A stretch of DNA of 64,000 bases, from contig NC_063448.1 in the NCBI RefSeq assembly GCF_020379485.1, forward strand, positions 51,345,218 to 51,409,217, in the 5' to 3' direction. The notes under the pieces were generated by a model. It was given only the letters and a program-made list of their open reading frames with translations, made no database searches and had not been told where the DNA came from. The stretch is from Brassica napus (Eukaryota > Streptophyta > Magnoliopsida > Brassicales > Brassicaceae). This document shows, piece by piece, positions 54,286-64,000 of the stretch. Made by a program: the position numbers and the translations under genes. Numbering within the stretch: position 1 is the stretch's first letter; every line of letters starts with the position of its first letter.

Positions 54286-57200
54286 TCAGTTTGGCGTAAA
54301 AGGAGACCTCAACAAATGAGAACGCTTGGGCACCCTCTTTGGCATCTCAGCAGGATCCTGTGAATCTCCAACCGAAGCTGTGTTCTCTAAAGCGTCATCA
54401 ACTCTAACCTCACCTTCCTTCTCCAAAGCATCATCATCTACAACCTCATCTGTCTTGTCCACAACAGCTTTTTCCGCAGCAGCCTTCTCAAATCTCTCTG
54501 CAGTGTCTGCCATAATTTGAAGTGTAGATTGCTCATCTCCATCTTCAGTATCTACATTGAACAAAAATACATCCTGACTTAGATCATCATCATTAAAAAT
54601 AAAATTTGAAGTTATATGTTATCATGACTTACCTTGCATCAACTTCTCAGCCTCTACCTCGATATGTTTCTCACCATCCTTCTCAGCCTCTGCCTCAATC
54701 TGTTTCTCACTATCCTTCTCAGCCTCATCACCCTTGTCAGCCTCTGCCTCAATCTGCTTCTCACCATCCTTCTCAGCCTCATCACCCTTGTCAGCCTCAT
54801 CACCATCCTCGCCCTCCTTATCAGGCTCATCATCACCATCCTTATCAGCCTTATCACCATCCTCACCCTCCTTATCAGGCTCATCATCACCATCCTTATC
54901 AGCCTTATCACCATCCTTGTTAGTCTCATCACCATCCTTATCACCATGTATCTCACCCTCCTTATCACCATGCATCTCGCCCTCCTTATCACCAAGTATC
55001 TCAGCCTCCTTATCACCATACATCTCGCCCTCCTGGAACGACCAACTTTCTCTCTGGATTTTTTCTTCTTCCAACTCCTTTACTCTTGCTTCCAGAAGAC
55101 GAATTGTTTCGTCTCTCAATGCAAATCCATCATCCATTCTTTTGTTCAACTTCAACTCTAATTCTCTTAAACTCTCACGACCTGCTTCGCCCCCTGTTTG
55201 AACTCCTGCCTCACCCCCTGCCTCGCCTCCTGCCTCGCCTCCTGCCTCTCCTCCTGCCTCGCCTCCTGCCTCGCCCCCTGCCTCGCCTCCTGCCTCCTCT
55301 TGTTGCTCTCGGGTTCTCACATCCATCTCATATAGATCCGGCCAGAAGATTTTTTTCCCTGGTTCCATTAGGATCTTGTTCCAACTGTCAACAGCTATGT
55401 CTAGCGTATCCGAATCATCTATCAGCTCCAAGTCTTCAAAAGTCCCTTCATCCATTATTTCATACAAAAGGTCTACTTCATTTCCTTTTGGTTCCAAAAC
55501 ACTGATAATCTCCTGAAATGACCAACAACAAATTACACATTTAATTAACTATGAACTTGAAGAAAATGACATAAACAACACTTAAAAAAATTATAAGCTT
55601 TTACCTTTGTGTTTCCTAGCGTCCGATAAATCATGTCAAGTGGAAATCCTGTTGTTCCGGTCCTCTTGAACTTCCATTTGCACATTCTTGGACAACCATC
55701 AAAACAGTTTGGAACAGGCTCTCTGAATCTTTCCCTAAGGACAGGGATACATTCAAATGCTAATATCTGCACATCATTTCACACAATCACTTTAGTTATA
55801 TTATAACAAATATGCTTATGAAAAATGTTATTCATATACCTCCAAAGGGTTGATAAACCCAGGAAATACCCACTGTGCATGCTCTGGGATCCCATCACGA
55901 AAATGATCCCTTACATGAAAAATCTCCTTCATGCAATCATCAAAGGTGTAACGGCCCCATGGAAATTCGGTGCAAAACTCCAAATCTTCTACTGCTTGGA
56001 GAAGGAAATACTCAATGAAGTATCCTGCTTTGGACCTTCCTCTTAAAACTGTAGCCAGAAAGTAAAGAACCGCCATCCTCAGACGATCGCCACTACCATC
56101 AAATTTCATCTTCTGAAGTTTCTCCTTAACATCCGCTTCTGTCACTTGCAGACCCTTTTCCTTCCCATCCTTTGTCTTCTTCACTTTAAAATACTTTCTC
56201 GCAAACTTCAGTCTCCCTATGCTCTGATAGTTTTCTGGATATGAGTGGCAGTATAAACCAGAGAGGAGGCTATGTTCCCTGATAGAGTATCTAATTGGAA
56301 CACCGTTTACCCCAAACCAAGCTTGTCGACCCTTCTCTGTATGCATAGTACGAAGTAGCAACATCCACAATCCCATCACTTTTCTTGTTGAGGTACAATC
56401 CATGTGGAATATATGCTTGAACTGAGGATGTTCCTGAAACCAACTCTTCTCTGAGGCATCCAACTTACCAATCGTCTTGTTCAGAAAATCGTGTTGATGG
56501 CACCTTGAGGAGAGCTTGCAACCCTTTCCATAGTTGCTCGGATTGAAGAAAAAACCAGCAGGTCTGTCAGCTTCTACGGTCATATCATCACTCTCAACCT
56601 GAAAAATACAAACAAAATACAAAGAATAAATAACTGAGTTATACAACACATAAACACTTAGTTGTACCAGTTACACTAATTAAATTAAAAATAATATTAC
56701 TAGTTCTACCAGCAAGCCTAGTTATACAACAACAACACCATCTCATTAAACAGTTATACAAAATACTTCTCTAGTTATACTAGTCAGACTACGTATAAGA
56801 AGCGTAGTTGTACCAGTTATATTACTTATAAAAAAAAATTTACTAGTTATCCTGAATTTGTTTACAACATATTATTACCAGTTGCACCATTTTCACTCTT
56901 TTAGTTGTACTAGTAATTTAATACTCGGTTGTATTAGTTAGACTAATTATACTTTTCATAGTTATACCAGTTATATTAGTTATAAGAAGTGTGGTTGTAC
57001 TAGTTATACTAGTTCCATTGATTCTGTTTTACAACATTTTATTACCAGTTGAACTAGTTTCATTCTTTTAGTTGTACTAGTTACACTTCTTATATAATCA
57101 CTACTTATTTTTTTTTTCGACCCTATGATAAATATTTCTAGAACCATTTAAGTTGACTTGTTTACCGTTCTTGGAGCGTCGTTGTCAATGGCAGCAGATC

Positions 57201-57856
57201 CAATAGCAGCCTCATGTGAATTTGAATCTATGTTGTTAGATCCAATCTGCTCACGGTTCCTATTTGTTAGTCCAATTTTATCATAAAAATTCCAAAACCA
57301 TTTTAATTGATTTGTTTACCGTTTGCCCGTCATTGTTAATGGCAGCCTCGGGTGAGCCTGATTCTCTGTTGGTAGAAGTTATTGGAGCTTGCAGTGGATT
57401 CTCCGCCTCATTGGGTGTTTGAGTAGGTGATTTTTGTGGCTCAATCGGAACTGATGGGCTTGGCGTACCCTCTCTATCATCCTGCGAAGGTAACTCCGTT
57501 GATAGTGGCGGATAATGATCAGGATCGGCTTGATGTTCTGGTGAAGATGCGGTCTGAGGCCGCTTGGTTGGATTGGACGAGGACTCATCGTCTACACCAC
57601 TGTCTCGCTTCCTCTTCTTCTCTGCGGTTTCAATCTTCTTTTTCTCTGCATCTCTTTTTTTTTTAACGGCTTCTCTCCTCCTTTTCACCGCTGCTTGTTT
57701 TTTCTTTATCACAGAGTCTTTCTTCTTCTTTTCCGCCTCAGCTTTCTTCTTCTCCACCGCAGCTTTCTTCTTCTCCACCACTGACTCATTCTTCTTCTTC
57801 TTCTCCGGCGCACCTTCTTTGTTCGTTTGTTCGGTGAAACGAGTCTTTGGAGCCAT
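54286..57856 (-). CDS. DUF1985 protein with lysine-rich N-terminus and acidic/GGEA repeats (MULE cargo)
   Basis: Six exons on the minus strand, all in phase: 57320-57856, 57166-57246, 55840-56598, 55605-55766, 54633-55512 and 54286-54551, giving 894 aa. N-terminus MAPKTRFTEQTNKEGAPEKK, then long Lys/Arg/Glu coiled segments and a Ser/Pro-rich linker. Exon 2 (NSHEAAIGSAAIDNDAPRT) is a diverged repeat of the end of exon 1. Exon 3 is the DUF1985 domain: FKHIFHMDCTSTRKVMGLWM, AWFGVNGVPIRYSIREHSLL and RLRMAVLYFLATVLRGRSK. Exon 5 has eight GGEA tetrapeptides, a coiled coil and then DKDGDEPDKEGED-type acidic repeats. The Ulp1 (C48) protease domain often found after DUF1985 is absent. Function unknown. 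Confidence 0.8.
56640..57090. repeat. ACTAGT-centred short repeats, cluster 3 (intron of the DUF1985 gene)
   Basis: Repeats such as GTTGTACCAGTTATACTAGT, TTATACTAGTTATAAG and CAGTTGAACTAGTTTC lie within the intron between 57165 and 56599. Their consensus matches clusters 1 and 2 but reads mostly in the opposite orientation. Confidence 0.75.
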
Positions 57857-58150
57857 AGTGTTTCAAAGAGTAACACGAAATAGAGAAACAAATGAGATAG
57901 AGGGAGATCGTGATGATTGTGGTAGAGTTTGATTAGTGAGATGAGATAGAGGGAAGGGGGAGAGATCGTGAATTTTTTTCTGTTGGTTATGTCGGGGAAG
58001 AGGAATTAGGGATTTAGTTTGATTTAGGGGGAAGGATCCGGGAAGGGCACGCGGGTCGGGTTAGTGGGTGGGGTAGGTTGGTTGGATATGTAAATAAGTT
58101 AAAGTTTTAGGTTTTATAGTATTTTCAGCTTAATTTCGATTTATTATTAA

Positions 58151-58916
58151 TTCATTAAAAAAATAAAAACAGAAGTGTCCTTTTCCAGATTTTTGTGTGC
58201 CCATTTGGTCGATCTCAGCATTTGATTCCTGTAAAAAACCCCATCCAGATCAATGCCTAGAAGACACCTCACATACCCACATCTCAACCGTTCATCTCAG
58301 CCCAATCCCCCCATCCTAAACGTTCATCCAGCATCTGTCTCGTCTCCTCGTTCCTACCAAAAATAACCTCTTTTCACAAAACCACGAGACAGAGTCAAAA
58401 GACAAAAACACACAGAGAGAGAAGACTCTCCCTCCATCAATCATAAACCCCTTCCCACCGTTTAATATAGACAAAAACAAACAAAACTTTCTCCGAACAA
58501 AAAAAAAAAAAAACAGATTTTCATTAGGGTTCTTCCAAAAAAAAAACCAGAAATCTCTTTTCTTTTTCATAAATTTTACATTTTTATTCTTTCCATTTAC
58601 GAAAAAAAGTTTCCAATTCATATAATTTTATTCTTTTACATAAATCGATTCTGTTTTTTTTTTTCCTGACTCCGTCTCTCTGTTTCTGGGTCCGTCGCCG
58701 AGAAGGTAAAAGCTTCAATTTTTTTCTTTCTTAAAGCTGCGTTTTTTTCTCTCTATACCGATTGTGATTCCACGATTCGATGAGCCTTTGAGGTTGTAGA
58801 AGATAAAATTCACATAAAGTTTGATACTTTACGCAGAATCGTCTTCACCTGAGAGATCATCATGCTTTCTAGGGCTTAAAGTCTCTCCTCTTTGTTGTTG
58901 TGATAATAATCTTTAG
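58151..58916 (+). promoter_or_regulatory. Upstream region and leader of the DUF593 gene
   Basis: The region 58250-58460 is C-rich with AGAGAGAGAAG; 58490-58680 is rich in A then CT. A donor-like GAGAAG|GTAAAAGC at about 58705 suggests a 5' UTR intron, with a possible acceptor near 58790-58850. No TATA box was picked with confidence. Confidence 0.4.
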
Positions 58917-60793
58917 ATGGAGTCTCCTTCCAAAGATCTAATCCAATGCTGCGACTGTGGATGCCACTCCTCTCCACGCTCCTTCCACCGCTCCGTGAAA
59001 CGCAGACACGACGAATCCAACAACCCCAAAGTCCACATCGAGAACGAGTGCGAGCTCCTCCGAGAAACCGTCACCAGCCAGCAGCAATCTATCCAGGAGC
59101 TCTACGACGAGCTCGAGAAGGAGAGGAACGCCGCGGCTTCGGCTGCGGACGAGTCCATGAACGTGATGCAGAGGCTGCAGAACGAGAAGGCAGAGCTTCA
59201 GATGGAGCTGAGGCAGTACAAGCTCTACGTTGGGGAGAAGATGGAGCACGATTTGCAGGAGATGTTGGCGTTGGAGGAGTTGGTTAATCAGAGGGAGCAG
59301 ACTATAATGGCGTTGACGTGCGAGGCTCAGGCTTATAAGCATAGGATGATGAGTTATGGGTTAACGGAGGGTGAAGCTGAAGGGGGCAAGAGTGGTAACT
59401 CGAGTGATGGATATGATCTTACTGCTTATGATTATCCTCCTTTGAAGTGTAATGTAGTTGAGAATCATGATCCTCTGGGAGCTGATGTATATGTTGCTGA
59501 TGATGGGAAGTATCCGCCTGTTGTTTCGCCTTTGAAGAGTTTGGATCAGAGGATCAGCGAGATGGAGACTAATCCTGGCTTTGCTGAGCTGGATGGTGGT
59601 TTCTCCGGTGTTAAGGAGAAGATGGTGGTTGGTGGTCAGAGTCCAAGGCCTCAACGACATTTTAGGAGGATGTCTACTAAAGAAGTTAGGCCTGATGCTT
59701 ATGTTGAGTCTCCTAAGAAAGTGGCTAATGTCTCCTCATATACAGAGAATGTTAATGCTAAAGATGATGACTCTTCGGATATAGGAGGAGATGACATGAG
59801 TGATAGAGTTTACACCATTGACTCTGTTCATCACGGTGTAACTGAGCAAAAGCTTGAGGCTGAGACTTCTGATGGTATGGATCTTGGTGATCCTGATATA
59901 ACGAAGCTGTACATGAGGCTTCAAGCACTGGAAGCTGACAGGGAATCGATGAAGCAGGCGCTTGTTTCTATGAGGACTGACAAGGCTCAGATGGTGCTGT
60001 TGAAAGAGATTGCTCAACATTTGTCAAAGGAAGTTGTTCCTCAAAGGAGGTTGCCTCTGAGGAAAGCATCCACCGGTGGGCCATTGCCTTTCACTCCTGT
60101 CTTTAAGGTGGTTTTGAAACCCTCCATCACAATTCTTGGGTTGTTTTGTGTACTAATAGGAAGCATTGTCTTGTAAAGTTCTGTCTCACTATCTAACTGG
60201 TTTCTTTTGGATTATTTGTTGCTATGCAGTGGATCTCTTCTTTTGTTTCCTGGAGAAGAAAGGCTCGTAGAAGCAAGTAAGTCGATCTTATTGCATGAAT
60301 AAGCTCCTTGTAGTAGATAATAAATTGTTTGTGAAAAGAACTTTATACAAAGATGAATCTCCTCCTTATATATTCCAAACACAGAGACATTGTTTCATTT
60401 TGAAGGGCTATTCAATCCGGGTTTCGGTTTGTTTTTGTCGGTTTTTCGGTTTCTAAAAATTAGCTACCATATTAAGACCATATCTACTTTGGTTCGGTTC
60501 GTTTATATAATACGTTATTCGATTTTATACCAACAAAAAAACATAACTATATTTATCTTTTATAAAATTTTGTCAATTTTAGTTTATATGATTAAATTCG
60601 GATTTATTAAAACATAAAGGTGCTGTTGGTATGTGAGGAGCTGATCTTGAAACTTACATTCAGTCTCTGTTGCAATGAAAATGTATGTAGGTATATGTAT
60701 GGGATGTCAGCAAACAACATGGGACTGCAAATGCTTCTAGAAAAGGTCCCTAGATCAAGGAAATGGCGATGCCTCAGGAGCACGCAAGTGTGA
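58917..60793 (+). CDS. DUF593 / GTD-binding (zein-binding-like, myosin-binding family) protein
   Basis: Exons 58917-60107, 60230-60276 and 60691-60793 (TGA) join in phase to 446 aa. N-terminus MESPSKDLIQCCDCGCHSSP has a cysteine cluster CCDCGC. The GTD-binding coiled-coil domain (about 40-140) reads ENECELLRETVTSQQQSIQE, LYDELEKERNAAASAADESM, LQNEKAELQMELRQYKLYVG and EKMEHDLQEMLALEELVNQR. A second coiled coil (TKLYMRLQALEADRESMKQA) precedes a basic, Trp-containing C-terminus (WISSFVSWRRKARRSKYMYG). DUF593 proteins bind myosin XI on plant vesicles; whether this member does is inferred. If intron 1 is retained the frame ends at 60176 with a hydrophobic tail instead (ITILGLFCVLIGSIVL). From memory the A. 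thaliana counterpart is about AT3G11850. Confidence 0.9.
60277..60690. other. Intron 2 of the DUF593 gene with a small repeat remnant
   Basis: At 60416-60500 'ccgggtttcggtttgttttt' and 'tttggttcggttcgttta' resemble the GGTTCGGTT-rich ends seen in crucifer repeats (compare 61460-61600). No clear boundaries. Confidence 0.4.
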
Positions 60794-62289
60794 AACAGAT
60801 CCAAATCCTTCCAGCCAAAATCATTCTCCTGACACTCTAGATTTCCAAACCACATAAGTATCAGTTACTGATGAATTGCATTTCGTAAAGTGTGTGTGTT
60901 TTTCTCCAACTCGAACTGGGGTTCTTGTTCTTGGGTTGCAGAGAAAAATGTTTGTCCTTTGCGGTTTTTTTATTCATTCTGTTTTCTCTCCAATGTTTTA
61001 ACTGTTTGTATAAAAATAAGGGGGTTGAAGAATGATTTATAACTCAGAGGCTATACAATATTTTCTATGATTTATAACTCAAGAGACTATACAATATTTG
61101 TATGGTTTCCGACTTGTGTTGTTTTATTTTGTTTTCCCATGTTTTCGAGATTGATCCATCCTAATTCAACAGTTCAACTACCTTGTGTAGTTATATCACA
61201 AGTTTTTCTTATTTCCAAAACAAATATTTGTAGAGAACTCCAAGTAGAAGATGTGTCACGGGACTCGCCACTTGTAGTCAAACAAAATGAACTTTTGCTC
61301 AAAGAAAAAAAAAGTCAAACAAAATAAACTCTAGTCTGGTAGTTACCATTTAAATTGTCACTCTGGGAATTGAGTAGTGTGTTAACCAAAAAGAAAAAGA
61401 AAAATGAAATTGAGTTGTTTATAAGACATGATCTAAACCCTAAAAAAGGGCTGGGCATAAAATCCATAAACCCTGAACCGAAAACTCAGATCTTTGCCCG
61501 GTCGAAAATGTAAAAAAGTCCAAATGAATCTTGTAGGGTGTTACAAAACTGAACCCGAACGGATAATCCGAGAAACCAAAAAATCCTATAAAATATCCCA
61601 AAAATGATTTGAATGTCCAAATTAATATACATTATAAATATTTGAAACATAAATATGTACTTCAAATATTGAATTTCATATTTATTTCGATATGGTATTT
61701 AAAATTTAAAATTTAAATAAGTACTTTAAATACTCAGTTTTCTGAAAATAAGTGTTTCAAAAAAAAAATCTTATGTTTTGTTTTTAAATTTTAAATTCTA
61801 TTTTGGATATATCCAGATCGATACGATATAATCCAAATCCGAACAATATATTTACTTATGAATATATTTACTTATGGATTTTAGCTAAAATGTGATACAA
61901 AAGTGATCCGAGACTGATGTAATCCATACTTACAAATTTATTAGTATGGTATACCTATGACGTATTACAAAATAGAACTGAAATCCAAAGAGAATCCGAA
62001 CAGATACTCGAAGCGTAACGTTATATATATGTAGAGGTGTCAACTGGGCGGATTGACCATGGGCTAGCCTAGTCCAATTCATTTTGGGCGGACTATGGAC
62101 GTGTCCAATTAATAAATGGTCCAACTGGACAAAAGACTAGTTGGTACATGGTCCAATTGGGCGAAGACCAAATGGACAATGGGTGTCTATGGGCTTCCTA
62201 AAACATATTTTCATGAGTTTAACAAAAGAAATCATAACTTTACAATTTAACCAAAAAAAATGGTTTTATCGTTAAAATAAAAAAAGTAA
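60794..62289. other. Intergenic DNA with repeat remnants
   Basis: The DUF593 3' UTR probably ends before 61020. From about 61450 ('gggctgggcataaaatcc', 'gaaccgaaaac') to 62030 the sequence looks like a decayed non-coding repeat. From 62035 a 'gtgtcaactgggcggattga' block with many 'gtccaa(c/t)tgg' strings leads into the minisatellite. No gene was seen. Confidence 0.45.
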
Positions 62290-63130
62290 CAATTTTGACG
62301 GAAAACATAATTTCACAATTTTGACGGAAAAATGTATTTCATAAATTTGGCCGGAAAATGCAATTTCTCGGTTTTGGCGGGAAACATAATTTTTTGGTTT
62401 CTGCGGGAAACATAATTTTTTGGCTTTGGCAGAAAAACGCAATTTCCGGTTTTGGCGGGAAAACGCAATTTCTCAATTTTGGCGGGAAAGCGCAATTTTT
62501 TCGGTTTTGGCGGGAAAACACAATTTTGGCGGGAAAACGCAATTTCTGGGTTTTTGCGGGAAAACGCAATTTCTCAATTTTGGCGGAAAAACGCAATTTT
62601 TTGGTTTTGGCGGGAAACACACAATTTTGGCGGAAAAACGCAATTTCTGGGTTTTGGCGGGAAAATGCATTTTCTCGGTTTTAACGGGAAAACACAATTT
62701 CTCGGTTTTAACGGGAAAACGTAATTTCTCGGTTTTGGCGGGAAAACACAATTTCTCGGTTTTGGCGGGAAAACGTAATTTCTCGGTTTTGGCGGGAAAA
62801 CGCAATTTCTCGATTTTGACGGGAAAACGCAATTTCTCGGTTTTGGCGGGAAAACGCAATTTCTCGGTTTTGGCGGAAAAACGTAACTTCTCGGATTTTG
62901 GCGGGAAAACACAATTTCTCGGTTTTGGCGGGAAAACGTAACTTCTCGGTTTTGGCGGAAAAACGCAATTTCTCGATTTTGGCGGGAAAACACAATTTCT
63001 CGGTTTTGGCGGGAAAACACAATTTCTCGGTTTTGGCGGGAAAACGCAATTTTTCGGTTTTTAACGGAAAAATACAATTTCTCGGTTTTGATAGAAAAAC
63101 ATAGATTTATAGTTTTGACAAGAAAAAAAA
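62290..63130. repeat. 27-bp minisatellite, about 30 units
   Basis: The unit contains GGCGGGAAAACGCAATTTCT and then cggtttt. Units are head-to-tail with single-base variation (CGCAAT/CACAAT/CGTAAT, GGCGGG/GGCGGA/AACGGG). They are most regular from 62690 to 63050 and decay at both edges. Since 27 is a multiple of three, long open frames appear on both strands; these are not genes. A degenerate relative lies at 21870-22150. Confidence 0.95.
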
Positions 63131-63783
63131 GTATTTTTATAATTTTGGAAAGTAAGTATAATTTCAAAATTTTAGAAATAAAATCTAGACTAATAATTGA
63201 AAAATAATTATAAATATTATTGGGTATCTATGAGCATGCCTATTTGGACATGGTCTCTGTTAGTTTTGAATCTTTTGATCATTTGTTTGGACCATTGTCA
63301 ATATGAACACCATTACTGTTGTCCAAAACTGAAAGGGTCCAACTGGTGAAGCCCAATTGAGCCCTTGACGGACCATTTTCTCGGTCGTCTGCGCATTATA
63401 GCCCAAATGGTCTCCACTTGGTTGCCTTCTGGTGGGTTTAAATATCTCCCAAGGTGGGCCAGTGAAAGACTCTCAAGTCTCCGTATCTGTCGTATATTTA
63501 GTCAGAAATGCATTTTCAGAATGTTCTACTTGTGTACCTTATTATACAAGTCAATCGTATATGATAGATGCATACATATACCAGACAACCGATAATATTA
63601 ATGGACACGAGCTTAATGCACATATTTATTTTTTCATGAGCCTTTATGTGGCACGATTCGATTTGTCTGTCACCCACTTGATTTCTTGATGTGACGTTTA
63701 ATTTGTAGATCTTATTATATCGCAGCCAATCTTCTTTTGGTAAAATATCGCAGCCAATCTTATATATTCCCAATTTTTCCACC
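63131..63783. other. Right flank of the minisatellite element and spacer
   Basis: From 63220 to 63440 'ggaccattgtc', 'gtccaactggtgaagcccaa' and 'cccaaatggtctcc' mirror the vocabulary of 62035-62200 on the left side, so the array probably sits inside one larger repeat (about 62035-63440). No gene was seen beyond it. Confidence 0.5.
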
Positions 63784-63791
63784 ACCATCTT

Positions 63792-63963
63792 TTTTTTATT
63801 TTTTGATTAACCAGGTGTTAACCTTGCGGCCCCCCACCTAGGCTCGGCGCCAGCCTTTGCCTGTACTTTTTTACGGGCCCTGAGCACGCCTCCCCTTCTC
63901 CGCGAGTCGAACAGCCGACCTCCCCTCCCGGAGGTAGTACCACTGGACTACGAGGTCCTGGGT
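63792..63963 (-). mobile_element. tRNA-derived SINE, 172 bp, with target duplications
   Basis: On the minus strand the head contains an A box (TAGTCCAGTGG) and a B box (GCTGTTCGACTCGC) about 40 bp apart. A GC-rich body follows, then an A-rich tail (AAAAAATAAAAAAAA). It is flanked by perfect 8-bp ACCATCTT on both sides (63784-63791 and 63964-63971). Head, body, tail and duplication together are diagnostic of a SINE copied by LINE machinery. The family name is not assigned. Confidence 0.9.
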
Positions 63964-64000
63964 ACCATCTTAGAACACACTTATTGCAAGGATGAAGATA

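Larger units (their letters stand above)
49900..58150 (+). mobile_element. MULE-type (Mutator-like) element region, ~8.2 kb, with mudrA and a DUF1985 gene
   Basis: An intact mudrA-type transposase (50853-53192, +) and a DUF1985 gene (54286-57856, -) converge. The same ACTAGT-centred short repeats fill the transposase 5' UTR intron, the space between the two genes and intron 2 of the DUF1985 gene, which ties the region together as one unit. I could not find long terminal inverted repeats or a 9-bp duplication. A weak match between 50083-50120 and the complement of 58195-58235 ('gatcaaat..atctcg(g/a)tcg') may mark the ends. DUF1985 proteins are common cargo of crucifer MULEs. Confidence 0.6.

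Noticed and set aside
54606..55505. Plus-strand frames rich in His/Pro/Ser or Leu (e.g. 175 codons at 54634)
   Set aside because: They are antisense shadows of the acidic and GGEA repeats in the DUF1985 gene.
58938..59342. Minus-strand 134-codon and plus-strand 113-codon frames
   Set aside because: Shadows of the GC-rich first exon of the DUF593 gene.
62290..63130. Possible CRISPR-like array
   Set aside because: Units are head-to-tail without unique spacers, and the genome is a plant nuclear genome.
62313..63167. Long open frames on both strands (up to 197 codons) with FSRQNREI- and GGKTQFL-like repeats
   Set aside because: They are translations of the 27-bp minisatellite, whose period is a multiple of three, so several frames stay open by chance.

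Overview
The window is nuclear DNA from a flowering plant, almost certainly Brassicaceae and probably the Brassica/Raphanus group. Its host exons match Arabidopsis families closely, introns are typical plant GT..AG, intergenic DNA is AT-rich, and repeat families known from crucifers (Emigrant MITEs, Helitrons, CACTA, PIF/Harbinger, tRNA-derived SINEs) are present. The calls come from reading the sequence; no database search was run.

Only four ordinary host genes are recognisable: the 3' part of a UBP12/UBP13 ubiquitin protease (3-4732, +), an ANT1-type amino acid transporter (32054-35899, -), a SAM-domain protein with a long internal repeat (46586-48577, -) and a DUF593/GTD-binding protein (58917-60793, +). 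From memory, A. thaliana has UBP13, ANT1, a SAM-domain gene and a DUF593 gene close together on chromosome 3 (about AT3G11910 down to AT3G11850). The window therefore looks like a conserved collinear block, read in inverse gene-number order and inflated by transposons.

Region by region. 1-5000: UBP gene. 5000-25100: a degenerate tRNA, then two copies of one old LINE-like segment (copy A about 6.7-21.6 kb, copy B 22.6-24.7 kb). Copy A has been interrupted by a hAT-type MITE (6946-7543, 8-bp TSD), a 9.06-kb CACTA transposon (7857-16916, TSD TAT) with both its genes, a Helitron (17960-20198) carrying a triplicated 620-bp repeat, and a 5'-truncated LINE. 25100-30400: a second LINE tail, a broken mariner-like transposase gene whose 93-bp exon is tandemly amplified, and an 866-bp poly(A) retroposon with an 11-bp TSD. 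32-37 kb: ANT1, with three inverted-repeat elements in its introns. 37-45.7 kb: two adjacent PIF/Harbinger elements, the first nearly intact and carrying a GRF zinc-finger gene, the second decayed. 46.5-49 kb: SAM gene. 49.9-58.1 kb: a MULE-like region with an intact mudrA-type transposase facing a DUF1985 gene, both embedded in ACTAGT-centred short repeats. 58.2-60.8 kb: DUF593 gene. 62.3-63.1 kb: a 27-bp minisatellite. 63.8-64.0 kb: a SINE with target duplications.

Most of the biology here is transposition. The transposase genes pair with their expected partners (TNPA/TNPD in CACTA, SANT-like ORF1 plus DDE transposase in Harbinger, mudrA plus DUF1985 in the MULE). Several are disabled by only one visible mutation, which suggests recent activity.
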